This document shows positions 48,479 to 58,853 of a DNA stretch of 64,000 nt, piece after piece. Within the stretch, counting starts at the first letter, position 1; each line of letters opens with the position of its first letter. The notes beneath the pieces are model-generated. The model saw only the letters and a list, made by a program, of their open reading frames with translations, had not been told where the DNA came from and did no database searches. The position numbers were made by a program, and so were the translations under genes. Location: the NCBI RefSeq assembly GCF_016924755.1, contig NZ_JAFFJX010000015.1, forward strand, positions 62,001-126,000, in the 5' to 3' direction. The DNA is from Longitalea arenae. GTDB taxonomy: Bacteria; Bacteroidota; Bacteroidia; Chitinophagales; Chitinophagaceae.

Positions 48479-49516
48479 ATGCTGCGGATCGATAACATAG
48501 AATTGCCTGACTTTCCTTTATTACTCGCGCCCATGGAAGACGTGAGCGATCCGCCTTTCCGCGTCGTATGCAAAGCGAACGGCGCCGACCTCGTATATAC
48601 CGAATTCATTTCCAGCGAAGGACTTATCCGCGATGCTTTCCGTTGCCGCAAAAAGCTCGACATCTTTGATGAAGAAAGGCCTACCGGCATTCAACTGTTT
48701 GGTGGAGATGAAGAAAAGCTGGCGCAGGCGGCCAGGATCGTAGACCTTACCCAGCCGGAACTGCTGGATATCAATTTTGGCTGCCCCGTAAAAGGGATCG
48801 TGGCAAAAGGCGCCGGGGCCGGGGTATTGCGCGATGTTTCGCTGATGGTAAAGCTTACCGAAGCCTGCGTACGCTCAACTACTTTGCCGGTAACGGTGAA
48901 AACGCGCCTGGGCTGGGATGATGCCAGCAAGAATATTGAAGAAGTGGCAGAACGTTTACAGGATGTGGGCGTGAAGGCGCTTACCATTCATGGCCGCACC
49001 CGTTGCCAGTTGTACAAAGGGGAAGCCGACTGGAGCCTGATCGCTAAAGTAAAAAACAATCCGCGTATACATATTCCTGTTTTTGGCAACGGAGATATTA
49101 ATAGTCCGCAAAAAGCGCTCGAATACAAGAACCGCTATGGAGTTGATGGCATCATGATCGGGCGGGCTGCGATTGGCTATCCGTGGATCTTCCGCGAAGT
49201 GCGGCATTACCTGCAAACCGGTGAGCTGCTGCCTGCACCCACCCTAGCCGAAAGGATCGATGTATGCAAGCAGCAACTCAGCAGGTCAGTACAATGGAAA
49301 GGCCCTGTGGCGGGAGTTTATAGCATGCGGAAACAATACTTTCAATACCTGAAGGGTTTACCGGGCATAAAAGATTTCCGGGCGCAACTTGTAACCCTTA
49401 CCGAACCGGAAGCCATTTGTACCGTGCTTGATGACATTGCCAAACGTTATGAAGGGTACATGATGGAAAGAACACCGATCGAGCTGGTGAACTATCATGA
49501 GAATTGCCCGTTATAG
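48479..49516 (+). CDS. dusB: tRNA-dihydrouridine synthase
   Basis: 345 residues. It reduces uridines in the tRNA D-loop using FMN. Family motifs are LLLAPMEDVSDPPFR, the catalytic cysteine in DINFGCPVKGIVAKGAGAGVL, VTVKTRLGWDD, ALTIHGRTRCQLYKGEADW and GVDGIMIGRAAIGYPWIF. ATG 48479 is chosen; a TTG seven codons earlier is in frame. The symbol is by closest family resemblance. It converges on the GAF-type gene with an 11-base gap. Confidence 0.92.
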   Translation: MLRIDNIELPDFPLLLAPMEDVSDPPFRVVCKANGADLVYTEFISSEGLIRDAFRCRKKLDIFDEERPTGIQLFGGDEEKLAQAARIVDLTQPELLDINFGCPVKGIVAKGAGAGVLRDVSLMVKLTEACVRSTTLPVTVKTRLGWDDASKNIEEVAERLQDVGVKALTIHGRTRCQLYKGEADWSLIAKVKNNPRIHIPVFGNGDINSPQKALEYKNRYGVDGIMIGRAAIGYPWIFREVRHYLQTGELLPAPTLAERIDVCKQQLSRSVQWKGPVAGVYSMRKQYFQYLKGLPGIKDFRAQLVTLTEPEAICTVLDDIAKRYEGYMMERTPIELVNYHENCPL

Positions 49517-49527
49517 TTTTTACGCGT

Positions 49528-51918
49528 TTAGTTCTCCAGATTAATATCTACCCGGATTGCCTTCAATCCGCTGACACCCTGCAATTCTTCCAGCTCCAGC
49601 ATTTCCATACCTGGTTTCAGCAGGTTCTTACTTTGCAGGAATAAAATGTATTCCTGGTATTCCTGGGCTTCTTTGGGATTACTGTACACCATTGCGATCT
49701 TGCCTGGCTGCGTGAGCCTTTCGTTGGTGCCGCGGATATTTACTTTATCGAGACGTTTTTTCATGATCTCATACCGGATATTATACGAACCTTCCACATC
49801 GAAGCGCCGCTCATCTTTACGGAAGCTGATGCTGAGGGGCTGGCTGTGTATCAATATCAGCTGGGTTGTTTGTAATGGAACAGGCAGGCCCGGTATCAAT
49901 GCATGGGTAATGCGGGCAATATCGGCCATCGTGCTCAATTGCCACAAGCGGATGTTCTTTAAGAACAACATGTTGAACGGGTTATTGGGCGCAATGGACT
50001 GGCCGATATATATGGTATATTCAACCCCATCGGTTTTATATTTCTCAAAATAATGGGGGTACGATTGCTGCATGATCTCTTCCTGCTTTTCGAAATTTTG
50101 CAGTACCGTGTTGTTGATGGTTGCGACGGAATTTTCGTATTCGTTCCGGTGGCGATATAAATAGCCCTCGAAATCATTCACCAGGTTGAAATAATTGTCG
50201 ATAAGCTGCTGGGCCTGCGGATGGCTGTTGCGCAGGTGTTCAAGCACGGGCCCCACTTCTTTCTCAAAAAATTCGTTGATGCGTATTTCATCTTCAGCCT
50301 GTAGTCCGTTATCAATGGCCTGGCTGAAGGTAAAATTCTTGAACTTCAGGCCTTCCAGCAAAGGCAGGTGCAGGCGGGTTTGCAGTTTATCGAGCGTGTC
50401 ATCCACCAGCTGGAAGTATGATTTCATGTCTTTTTGAATAGACCGGCTTCGTTCCACCGAAGAGTTCCTGATATCGATGGCTCCATATAACGGGTATACA
50501 TTATCGAAAACAACATTGCCGGTGATCTCGGTAGCTTCTTCACTGTGTTGCTTATGCATGTATTCCCAGGCTACTTCTGCAAACTTCCATTCCACGGCCG
50601 GTTGCAGCGGGGTGAATTTTTCCTTGATGATCTTTTCGATGCGGGTGGTAAAGGTATCGCGGTTCTTCAGCAAGGCCAATGACAACAGGGGCATGGCTTT
50701 TTCTACCCGGTTCATTACTTCCTGGTCCAGTTGGTTGGGAATGGGTGATGCCAGTTCCAGTAATCCCAGTAAACCGTCGTTATTCTGAATGGGATAAATG
50801 ATATAACTTTTAAACCCTGCATCCAGCAGCACTTTCGTAAAGGGCGCCACTTCCACTACTTTTTCGTCGAGGATGGAGAGCGGCATTGGCTCAGGGTGTG
50901 CACTGAAAAATTCAACACACATGTTGTAAGTAGCCATACTTTCCGCATCCAATGCTTTCCAGTCTCTTCCGACCAGGCCGTTTTTTGTGCAGGATTCATC
51001 AAGCACAAAGCGGTTATTGAGTTGTACAAAAGGGGTAAGCCCTACTTCCACTTCCTTATAACCAACCAGGGCCTGGATATTTTTTTTCAGATCATTGATG
51101 ATCCTGATATCACAGGATTCCTGGTGTAATAATATTTTTTTAATAGCATCCAGGGTTTCCTGGATGGTGAAGTCTTCTGCGATCCACACACCGAAACCTT
51201 CAGCCTCAAAAAGATGAAGCGGCATTTTCTCCAGTTGCCGGTCAAGGTCGAGAATGCGAAGTGAATTCAAACACACTCCACAATCCTGTATCTGCGGCAG
51301 TGGTCCTTTGGGCATGATATCGATGAAACGCCGGTCGTACCGCAATTTATAATAACGCTTCATGCCGGTTCTTTTATCTTCAACCGGGTAAACGAGGTGC
51401 GGGTCTTCATTGAGTTTTATATGGTAGAATTTCTCCAGGATATGTTCATAGATAAGCGCACACTGCGCCATTTTCAGGTTCTCGGCTGTTACGCCATCTG
51501 GTAACAGAAAATGTTCTTCCGTTTCATCGATGAACAGGTTTCTGAATGGAGTAGAGTAATTAAACACGGAAAACTCATATGGAACACTCATGGTGAACAT
51601 ATTTTTTTCCTGTTCGCTTACGACGGGGAAAAGCGTGGTGCCCAGCATATCGAGCAGGTCCTGGTGCTCTTCGAGCACATGTGCATCCGTTACCGGTTCC
51701 AGCAAAGCCGGTGCTTCTTCAAATCGTTGGATCAGGTAATTGTAGATCCTGGATCTTGTTTCAGAGCCGCCCTTTACTTTTTCTTTTAAATAATTTACGA
51801 ATGGCCGGAAGGAGATCTTGCTGTCGATAACAATATCGTTATTCAGTTTGTCGCTTTCTGCCGCCACTATGTTCGCATGGTTCGCAGGTCCTATGGCAGG
51901 AGCAATCGTTTCTTGCAT
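49528..51918 (-). CDS. Large GAF-domain-like protein, Bacteroidota type
   Basis: 796 residues. No signal peptide or membrane segment is seen. The part around 350-430 (FTKVLLDAGFKSYIIYPIQ, NNDGLLGLLELASPIPNQL) looks like a GAF domain. The rest is mainly helical and not recognised, with conserved-looking blocks QDCGVCLNSLRILDLDRQL and FNMLFLKNIRLWQLSTMADI. There is no kinase, cyclase or HTH output domain. It resembles large uncharacterised GAF proteins of this phylum that may sense small molecules. Monocistronic. Confidence 0.6.
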   Translation of the reverse strand: MQETIAPAIGPANHANIVAAESDKLNNDIVIDSKISFRPFVNYLKEKVKGGSETRSRIYNYLIQRFEEAPALLEPVTDAHVLEEHQDLLDMLGTTLFPVVSEQEKNMFTMSVPYEFSVFNYSTPFRNLFIDETEEHFLLPDGVTAENLKMAQCALIYEHILEKFYHIKLNEDPHLVYPVEDKRTGMKRYYKLRYDRRFIDIMPKGPLPQIQDCGVCLNSLRILDLDRQLEKMPLHLFEAEGFGVWIAEDFTIQETLDAIKKILLHQESCDIRIINDLKKNIQALVGYKEVEVGLTPFVQLNNRFVLDESCTKNGLVGRDWKALDAESMATYNMCVEFFSAHPEPMPLSILDEKVVEVAPFTKVLLDAGFKSYIIYPIQNNDGLLGLLELASPIPNQLDQEVMNRVEKAMPLLSLALLKNRDTFTTRIEKIIKEKFTPLQPAVEWKFAEVAWEYMHKQHSEEATEITGNVVFDNVYPLYGAIDIRNSSVERSRSIQKDMKSYFQLVDDTLDKLQTRLHLPLLEGLKFKNFTFSQAIDNGLQAEDEIRINEFFEKEVGPVLEHLRNSHPQAQQLIDNYFNLVNDFEGYLYRHRNEYENSVATINNTVLQNFEKQEEIMQQSYPHYFEKYKTDGVEYTIYIGQSIAPNNPFNMLFLKNIRLWQLSTMADIARITHALIPGLPVPLQTTQLILIHSQPLSISFRKDERRFDVEGSYNIRYEIMKKRLDKVNIRGTNERLTQPGKIAMVYSNPKEAQEYQEYILFLQSKNLLKPGMEMLELEELQGVSGLKAIRVDINLEN

Positions 51919-52043
51919 ATAGCAGTATTTAGAAGTGAGTAAAATTTTATTGGCAGACTATAAAGTTAACAATTAACCAAGGTATTCCGGCCAAAGTATT
52001 TTTATTAATGAAACGATGACCACCGTCATAACCCGCCTGAAAA

Positions 52044-52080
52044 ATAAGTGTGCCACAGGTTCGAGCTGTGGCACACTTAT
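52044..52080 (-). terminator. Terminator of the phospholipase C gene
   Basis: Perfect 15-bp stem ATAAGTGTGCCACAG / CTGTGGCACACTTAT with a 7-base loop, followed leftward by TTTTC, 31 bases after the stop. Confidence 0.9.
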
Positions 52081-52110
52081 ACATTCGGCTTGCTGCTATT
52101 AATGTTCCTG

Positions 52111-54639
52111 CTACAATATATTGCCCATTAAAGGATCTGTTTTACTGGGAACACCCGTTTCAACATGGCCGGCATATCTCTTTTCAAATTGTTGATTGCC
52201 TTTCAGTTTCACGGATACATCGTACCAGCCAAAATGCTTGCTGGTAACAATGCGTATCGATTTGGTTACTTTCGACGCAGGTACTGAAATGCTTTTTACA
52301 GGCGATTGATAGGCGTTGTCGGTGATCTCAAAAACAAGCGGTTGCGAACCGGTATTTGTGAAATTGATATAGATGTTTCCGGTGAGCAGGTCCTGCCGCT
52401 TTGCATCTGTTTCGTATACAAATTCTATTTCCGCCTGCGGGTCATGGCTATTGCCGGTAAATTCCCTGAAGAACCCGTTCGGACCATAGACCTGTAAATG
52501 ATAGAGACCGTTCTCGAAATCGCTTAGCTGCCATTTGTCTTTTATACCCTGGCCCGCTTTCACTGCATAGGACCGGTTATGCAGCTCCTTTTGCTGGTAT
52601 TTCCCGGGCAGATAAATATGGAAGGGCGAACCAGCCGAACGCTCGCCGAAGATATTGCCCGCTTTGAGGGTGATCTCTACCATCTTCCTGTCGGCAGTCA
52701 ATGCGCAATCGACGTAGAGCTCATAGGGCAGGGGGCAGGCATTGCGGATGCCTTTCTCCTGCTTTGGCATGTAAGGTGATGTCCCGGGCGCCTTATTGAG
52801 CGCTGCAATGTCAGCGGCCGTCAATCGTTTAAAGTTCGATGGCAATTCTTTGAATTGCGCTTTGTGTATGCTTTCAATGAATTCATCTCTTTCCAGGAAT
52901 TGCGGCAAACTTATCTTTTCGCCATTATACGGCCTGAACACGCTGGTAAGATCACCGCATACCGTGCGCCGCCATTGCGAGATATTGGGCTCTTCTATCT
53001 TCTTACCGGTTTTATGGGATAAAAAGGTTTCGAGGAATTGCAGGGAAGAGGTATGGTCAAACACTTCTGAATTCACCCAGCCGCCGCGGCTCCAGGGTGA
53101 TGCTACCACCATGGGTACACGATATCCGAGCCCGATAGGACTTTGCCGCGCATGCGCGCCTTTGCCGGATTGTTGTTGCTCATTGGCCACGAACTCCAGG
53201 CTGGTATCAATACCGGCGGACACAGATCCGGTTGACGGATCCTGCGGATCTGGCGCTACGAATGGTGGCATATGATCATAGTAGCCGTCATTTTCATCGT
53301 AGGTCAGAATGAAGATCGTTTTCTTCCATACTTCCGGGTTTTGCGTAAGTATGTCAAGCACCTCACTGATATACCATACGCCGAACCAGGCCGATGTAGG
53401 ATGGTCTGAAAAATTCTCCGGCGCCACCAGCCATGATACAGTGGGCAGTTTACCATTCTTTACATCTTCCCGGAATGCATGCAGCACATCGCCTTTAGGC
53501 GCTTTCATGGGCCGTTCTGTATCGCCGTCTTTATAGGTGATGGTTGTAAGCTGATGATAGTCGGGATCATTCGTATTAGTGCTGAACGCTTTTTCATGCA
53601 GGGCTTTTTCCCTGGCCGAAAGGCGCTCGTAATTTTCTTTCGTGTACTTTTTTTGATCGTCCTGCAGTACTTCCAGCTGTTTTTTCAGCCATCCGAGCTT
53701 TTTACCGGCTTGTTCGCTGTCGGTTGACCCCGCTGCCGTTTGCATTGCCTGTTCCTGTTTTTTGATCTCCTCTTCCATGGCTGTTATGGCCTTCGGCAGG
53801 TTAGCGATATAAGCCGGATGGAATTTCACCTGGTATTGCGTAAAGTATTCCAGCGGATTATCGCCGAAATTACCGAGCCATCCATCTTCTTCACCGGTAA
53901 AACCAACCCCAACACTCAGTTCATTCTGGTACACTTTCCACGAGATGCCATTTTCTTCCAGTCTTTCCGGGAAGGTGGTCCAGCTTACCATTGTATCATA
54001 ATCTGCATCGCCATTCCATACCCTGGCCTGTGCACTGGCTTCGGCTTTTTCGCGAATGGTGCCGCTCCAGAAATACAAACGGTTAGGTGTTGTGCCTGTA
54101 AGGGAAGAACAGAAGTTGTGATCACACACGGTGAAGGCATCGGCCATGGCGTAATAAAAGGGAATATCTTCCCGGGTATGATAGCCCAGGGTCAATGGCA
54201 TGCCCCGGTATTCCTTGCGGCCACTTTGTTTGGCATCGAGCCATTGGTCGTAATGTCCGTTGTTACGGGCATCTACCTGGTCGGTCCAGCCATGGGGGAG
54301 GGAGCTCATCCAGGTGGCCTTCGTATTGTGCATATCCAGGCGGAAGGGCGCATAGGTTTCCCCCTCCTTATTGGTTTGCAGCCATACGAGGTTCTTATTC
54401 GGTAAACGGATCGCCCGCGGATCATTAAAGCCCCGCACGCCCTGCAAGCTGCCGTAGGCATGATCGAAGGAACGGTTCTCCTGCATCAGAAAAACAATAT
54501 GTTCTGCATCTTTCCAGGTGGTGCCAGCATCGGGGTCAATGGCCAGCGCTTTGGCGATGGAAGGCGGAAGTACTTGCATCAGCCCGGCGCCGCCGGTGAG
54601 CACCGATGCTTTTTTAAGGAATTCTCTGCGGGTATCCAT
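52111..54639 (-). CDS. Phosphocholine-specific phospholipase C, Tat-exported
   Basis: 842 residues. The N-terminus MDTRREFLKKASVLTGGAG is a twin-arginine signal (RREFLK). The phosphoesterase domain follows: HIVFLMQENRSFDHAYGSLQGVRGFNDPRA with the catalytic Asn-Asp type metal site, HNTKATWMSSLPHGW, and IFILTYDENDGYYDHMPPF. The C-terminal 200 residues hold two beta domains of the DUF756 type common to this family (PYELYVDCALTADRKMVEI; DLLTGNIYINFTNTGSQPL). It splits phosphatidylcholine and related lipids outside the cytoplasm. No chaperone gene of the PlcR type is adjacent. Confidence 0.92.
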   Translation of the reverse strand: MDTRREFLKKASVLTGGAGLMQVLPPSIAKALAIDPDAGTTWKDAEHIVFLMQENRSFDHAYGSLQGVRGFNDPRAIRLPNKNLVWLQTNKEGETYAPFRLDMHNTKATWMSSLPHGWTDQVDARNNGHYDQWLDAKQSGRKEYRGMPLTLGYHTREDIPFYYAMADAFTVCDHNFCSSLTGTTPNRLYFWSGTIREKAEASAQARVWNGDADYDTMVSWTTFPERLEENGISWKVYQNELSVGVGFTGEEDGWLGNFGDNPLEYFTQYQVKFHPAYIANLPKAITAMEEEIKKQEQAMQTAAGSTDSEQAGKKLGWLKKQLEVLQDDQKKYTKENYERLSAREKALHEKAFSTNTNDPDYHQLTTITYKDGDTERPMKAPKGDVLHAFREDVKNGKLPTVSWLVAPENFSDHPTSAWFGVWYISEVLDILTQNPEVWKKTIFILTYDENDGYYDHMPPFVAPDPQDPSTGSVSAGIDTSLEFVANEQQQSGKGAHARQSPIGLGYRVPMVVASPWSRGGWVNSEVFDHTSSLQFLETFLSHKTGKKIEEPNISQWRRTVCGDLTSVFRPYNGEKISLPQFLERDEFIESIHKAQFKELPSNFKRLTAADIAALNKAPGTSPYMPKQEKGIRNACPLPYELYVDCALTADRKMVEITLKAGNIFGERSAGSPFHIYLPGKYQQKELHNRSYAVKAGQGIKDKWQLSDFENGLYHLQVYGPNGFFREFTGNSHDPQAEIEFVYETDAKRQDLLTGNIYINFTNTGSQPLVFEITDNAYQSPVKSISVPASKVTKSIRIVTSKHFGWYDVSVKLKGNQQFEKRYAGHVETGVPSKTDPLMGNIL

Positions 54640-54944
54640 AATTTATTTTAAGGTATTATTACCTGATAAAAGTAATGGATTAAAGCTTTCCGCTTTTTCG
54701 ATGTATGAAAAATTAAACTGATGTTAATAAAGGATTCAGAAAGCGTATAATTATTGCACAGTATTTGTAAAGTATACGCTGGCAGTCCTTATAAAATATT
54801 TATGAAAAACACCATGTAGTTAACCAGGACTACATTTTATAACACTGCTCAACCCTCCAGCCCTTTCCAATTATATCGTATAGAATTCCCCGCCCACCGG
54901 CCCTGATAGCCCTGGTATTCCGTCAATTCGTTAACCTGTAACCT
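54640..54944. other. Gene-free divergent intergenic region
   Basis: AT-rich spacer between the divergent phospholipase C and T9SS cargo genes. I see no convincing promoter box, repeat array or hairpin in it. Confidence 0.5.
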
Positions 54945-56909
54945 ATGAAAGGGAATTGTACACTATTCGTATGCTTATTCTTTTTACACCATGTCCTCAA
55001 TGGTCAATGGTCCACTGCACAAAACCGCAGACAGGAGGCTCCTTTAGCCGGTGAATGTCCCGCCAATATTGATTTTGAAGCTGGCTCCCTCAATAACTGG
55101 AAATGCTTTACAGGAAAAACGAGCGTTGAGCGAAATGATAACGCTATTTCCGTTATTCCGTCTGCATCAATTACCGGCAGGCATAGCCTGTATGCCAAAG
55201 GTGCTGCTACCGTTACGGATCCCTATGGTCTATTTCCGGTGAACCCGCCCGATGGCAGTGGTTATGCTATGCGGCTGGGTAATAATATTAATGGGGGAGA
55301 AGCCGAGCGCATCACCTATGAATTTACCGTTCCGGCCAATGCCAATGATGCTTCATTCACTTACCGGTATGCAGTGGTGTTCCAGGACCCGGGCCATAAC
55401 CCGAATGAACAACCCAGGTTTATTGCCCGCATGCTTGATGTTGCTACCAACAGCTACCTGCCCTGCGCTTCCAATGAATATATTGCCACGGCTGCACTGC
55501 CCGGCTTTAAGACTTCATCTATCGATGGTTCTGTGAAATACAAAGCCTGGTCATCGGTCTTTCTGAACCTGGGGGCTTACGCCGGCAAAAGGCTGCAGTT
55601 AGAGTTCACTACGGCTGATTGCACAAGGGGCGGTCACTGGGGGTATGCTTATGTTGATGTAGGTGATTGTAATGTCACAGCTTCCGCGCGATATGAATGT
55701 AATCCGAATATTGCCAGTTTCACGGGACCGCCCGGCTTTCAGCAATACAAATGGTATGATAATAATTTCAGCACCCTCTTGGGCACCGGGGAAACGCTGG
55801 TGCTCAATCCGGCGCCAAAGATCAATAATGTGAATGTAGTCGTAATACCCTTTAATGGCTTTGGGTGCAGCGATACCCTGCAGGCTTCCATTTATCCCAT
55901 TCTGCCCCTGGCGAATGCGGGACCCGATACGCTTATCTGTCCCGGCAAGGCGGTACAACTGGGAACGGCGGCTGCTAACGGGTTCACCTACGCGTGGTCA
56001 CCTGCGCTTCGTTTATCCGATCCGCTGATTGCACAACCAGTGGGTACGCCATTGGCGCCCATGACCTACGAACTTACCGTTACCAGTATCGAAAGCGGTT
56101 GTATCGATAAAGACACGCTGAACATAACTGTTTTTCAGCCGATCGCTATTGAGGTTTCACCCGATCAAACCATTTGTGAAGGGCAGGCTGTGCACTTACA
56201 GGCGGCAGGTTCGGCCATGGAATACCTTTGGTCACCGGCACAGGGTTTAAGCCGCGCCAATATTGCCAACCCGGTAGCCATACCAGCACAAACAACGACT
56301 TACCAGGTGGTGGGTTTTGATGGCCACCAGTGTTTTACCGATACCGCATTCATTAAAGTGCAGGTGAATCCAAAACCCAGCGTAGATGTAGGGCCTGATA
56401 TTGTGCAGGCTACCGGCACCACGTATACGTTTTCGCCGGTGACCCGGTTTGGTGCCATCGTGTCGTGGAACTGGTCGCCCGCCCAGGACCTCAGTTGCAC
56501 CAACTGTTCAACACCCGTTGCTGCTGTTAGGAAGAATATGACCTATTATGCAACGGTCACCAATGAGTTTGGTTGTATGGCTACGGATTCCATGCACATT
56601 AAAACATTTTGTTTGAATACCCAGGTGTTTATCCCCAATGCCTTTTCGCCTGATGGAGATGGCGTGAATGACATACTGATGGTGCGGGGTAAAGGCATTG
56701 CACAGGTGCGGTCGTTCCGCATCTTTTCCCGCTGGGGCGAACTGGTTTTTGAAAGGACCAATTTTCTGCCCAATGATCCGGCATTTGGCTGGGACGGAAG
56801 GGTAAAGGGAAAAGCGGGCGCGCCGGAAGTATACGTGTACACGGCAGAGGTGGTTTGTGAAAATGACCTTATCAATACCTACAAGGGCAATGTGACCGTA
56901 TTGAAATAA
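54945..56909 (+). CDS. Type IX secretion cargo with gliding-type C-terminal domain
   Basis: 654 residues. A signal peptide (MKGNCTLFVCLFFLHHVLNG) is followed by a carbohydrate-binding-like N-terminal module (about 40-245), then repeated Ig/PKD-like units with PLANAGPDTLICPGKAVQLG, YAWSPALRLSDP, EVSPDQTICEGQAVHLQA and YLWSPAQGLS. The end VFIPNAFSPDGDGVNDILMV ... GWDGRVKGK ... VYTAEV is the CHU_C (gliding motility-associated) signal recognised by the type IX machine. It is probably a surface adhesin. A PorP/SprF gene follows in the same direction after 92 bases, likely its secretion or anchoring partner. Confidence 0.88.
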   Translation: MKGNCTLFVCLFFLHHVLNGQWSTAQNRRQEAPLAGECPANIDFEAGSLNNWKCFTGKTSVERNDNAISVIPSASITGRHSLYAKGAATVTDPYGLFPVNPPDGSGYAMRLGNNINGGEAERITYEFTVPANANDASFTYRYAVVFQDPGHNPNEQPRFIARMLDVATNSYLPCASNEYIATAALPGFKTSSIDGSVKYKAWSSVFLNLGAYAGKRLQLEFTTADCTRGGHWGYAYVDVGDCNVTASARYECNPNIASFTGPPGFQQYKWYDNNFSTLLGTGETLVLNPAPKINNVNVVVIPFNGFGCSDTLQASIYPILPLANAGPDTLICPGKAVQLGTAAANGFTYAWSPALRLSDPLIAQPVGTPLAPMTYELTVTSIESGCIDKDTLNITVFQPIAIEVSPDQTICEGQAVHLQAAGSAMEYLWSPAQGLSRANIANPVAIPAQTTTYQVVGFDGHQCFTDTAFIKVQVNPKPSVDVGPDIVQATGTTYTFSPVTRFGAIVSWNWSPAQDLSCTNCSTPVAAVRKNMTYYATVTNEFGCMATDSMHIKTFCLNTQVFIPNAFSPDGDGVNDILMVRGKGIAQVRSFRIFSRWGELVFERTNFLPNDPAFGWDGRVKGKAGAPEVYVYTAEVVCENDLINTYKGNVTVLK

Positions 56910-57001
56910 AACGCCGCATTCGCCAAAAGGGCACAGGCACGAAACGCAGGAACTGTTTGCTAATTGTGAAAACTTCTCCTGAACAATGAACTGAAACTAT
57001 T

Positions 57002-58036
57002 ATGAACTCATCTTTACGCTCTGGTTTATTGTTGTGTTGTCTTTTTTCCGCCTGCGTGGCGCAGGGGCAGGATCTCCATTTTTCACAATTCTATGAGTTC
57101 CCTTTATTGCGAAATCCGGCACTGGCAGGGATCTTTCCGGGTAATTTCCGCCTGACCGGCGCTTACCGCAATCAATGGCAAAGTGTTACTGTGCCTTACC
57201 GCACCATGGCCATAAGCGGTGAATGTAAATTATTACGGGGTTTTGCTACAGGTGATTTTATTACGGCAGCTGTGCAGGCTACCAATGATGTGGCCGGTGA
57301 TTCAAAGCTGCAGCGCACGCAGGTGCTGCCGGTGATCAATTATCACAAGCTCCTGAATGAAGATAAAACCAGTTTTATTTCACTGGCTTTTATGGGTGGC
57401 CCTGTCAATCAACATTTCGATGTTTCAAAACTGCAGTTCGATGACCAGTATGTGAACGGGGCATACAGTGTTTCCAATGCCACCCGGCAACAATTTGGTT
57501 CAACCGGTTTCATGTACTGGGATGTTTCTGCAGGCCTGAGTTTTAAAACAAGCCTTGGGAATAATGCCAATATGTATGTAGGCGGCACTGTTTTCCATAT
57601 AGCCGAACCGCAGGTAGCTTTCAGCAAAGAATACGATGTGCGGCTGAACAGGAAATATGGCATGAATGCCGGGTTCTCGGCCTGGATCAACGATATGGAT
57701 AAGATCGTGCTATATGCCGATTGTTTTGTGCAGGGAGGTAACCGCCTGATCCAGGGCGGCGGTTTATTTACGCATTGTTTTGATGAGAAAGGCGATGAAG
57801 CGGCTCTCTCGATTGCAGCAGGAGGCACTTTCCGCTGGAAAGATGCATTTGTTCCCATTCTTAAATTATATACCCATCAATTGGGGATCGGGTTTAGTTA
57901 TGACATCAATATCAGTAAGCTGACGACTGCTTCCCGGTTCAGGGGCGGTTTTGAATTGTCTTTATCTTATACCGGATTATGGAAAAGCCTGGCGGAGCGC
58001 CTTGAAAAAGTGGAATGTCCCATCAGAATATGGTAA
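57002..58036 (+). CDS. PorP/SprF family type IX secretion membrane protein
   Basis: 344 residues with signal peptide ending CVAQGQ and the signature QDLHFSQFYEFPLLRNPALAG followed by NFRLTGAYRNQWQSV. The rest is an outer-membrane barrel (AFMGGPVNQHFDVSKLQFDDQY, GGFELSLSYTGLW). SprF-type proteins help surface display of an adjacent CHU_C-bearing cargo, and the gene directly upstream encodes one, which supports the pairing. Confidence 0.92.
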   Translation: MNSSLRSGLLLCCLFSACVAQGQDLHFSQFYEFPLLRNPALAGIFPGNFRLTGAYRNQWQSVTVPYRTMAISGECKLLRGFATGDFITAAVQATNDVAGDSKLQRTQVLPVINYHKLLNEDKTSFISLAFMGGPVNQHFDVSKLQFDDQYVNGAYSVSNATRQQFGSTGFMYWDVSAGLSFKTSLGNNANMYVGGTVFHIAEPQVAFSKEYDVRLNRKYGMNAGFSAWINDMDKIVLYADCFVQGGNRLIQGGGLFTHCFDEKGDEAALSIAAGGTFRWKDAFVPILKLYTHQLGIGFSYDINISKLTTASRFRGGFELSLSYTGLWKSLAERLEKVECPIRIW

Positions 58037-58103
58037 CTAATTAAAAATCCCGTCCAGGTATAACCGGAACTGGATCTTTAATGATTTGGCGCTGTATTCA
58101 GGC

Positions 58104-58853
58104 TTATAATAATTTGGTTGAGAATTTCCACAGTTCTTCGGTATAACCACTGATCAGCACCAGCTGCGTGGGGCTGATGGATTTAATATTCCAGATGCGT
58201 TGCTGGCTATCAATGGTCACAATGATGGATTTATTATCGGGGCCGAACACCCATTTGCCACTTTCTGTAACTTTTAAAGACTGCGCTTCATATTCCCCGT
58301 TCTGCTTAAAATGCGCATAAGCGCCCTTGATCAGTTTGCTGGCCATTTTTACCTGGGCTTCTGATCGGCCTGGCACTTCCCGGCGCTGTAAAAACCATTT
58401 TTTGCTGATCTGGCTTTTGGTAGCAGCCACTGTTTTTATTTCGGGAAGAGGTTGTTCTATATTGTCAGATTCAGTAATGTTAGTGCGGGTCATGATAAAA
58501 GCGCCTTCGCCAATGGAAAGGATCAGCTTGTCATCATTCAATGCCAGGATCTTTGACTCATTCGAATGGCCTTTGTAGGACGTTAACCGTACTTTGCTGG
58601 TGGACTCATTCATGCTCCATACACCCTCATCGGGGTTATTCATCACCAACGCCTTGTAATGATTGTTGGCTTTGAAATAGAAGGTCATTCCGCTAAAATA
58701 TTCTTTGGCTATTTTTAAAGTGTTTGTATCGTAGATCTGTTTATTATAGATGTCGTAATATTTCCATTTACCAACCAGCGAGTCAGTCTTCTGGGCTTGT
58801 ACGGACAGTGATAAACCAATGGGAAATAGGAATAGGAATCTAAGTTTTGTCAT
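58104..58853 (-). CDS. Exported protein with two tandem lipocalin-like units
   Basis: 249 residues. Signal peptide MTKLRFLFLFPIGLSLSVQAQ. Two copies of a lipocalin-like beta fold seem present: residues about 25-115 start with LVGKWKYYDIYNK and pass YFKANNHYKALVMNNPDEGVWSM, and 148-245 start with ISKKWFLQRREV and pass HFKQNGEYEAQSLKVTESGKWVF. Both have the K-W start and the D/E-G-x-W strand of that family. Ligand unknown. It converges on the PorP gene. Confidence 0.65.
   Translation of the reverse strand: MTKLRFLFLFPIGLSLSVQAQKTDSLVGKWKYYDIYNKQIYDTNTLKIAKEYFSGMTFYFKANNHYKALVMNNPDEGVWSMNESTSKVRLTSYKGHSNESKILALNDDKLILSIGEGAFIMTRTNITESDNIEQPLPEIKTVAATKSQISKKWFLQRREVPGRSEAQVKMASKLIKGAYAHFKQNGEYEAQSLKVTESGKWVFGPDNKSIIVTIDSQQRIWNIKSISPTQLVLISGYTEELWKFSTKLL

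Noticed and set aside
53740-54405. 221-codon open frame antisense to the phospholipase C gene
   Set aside because: Shadow of a clearly coding strand with Tat signal and family motifs.
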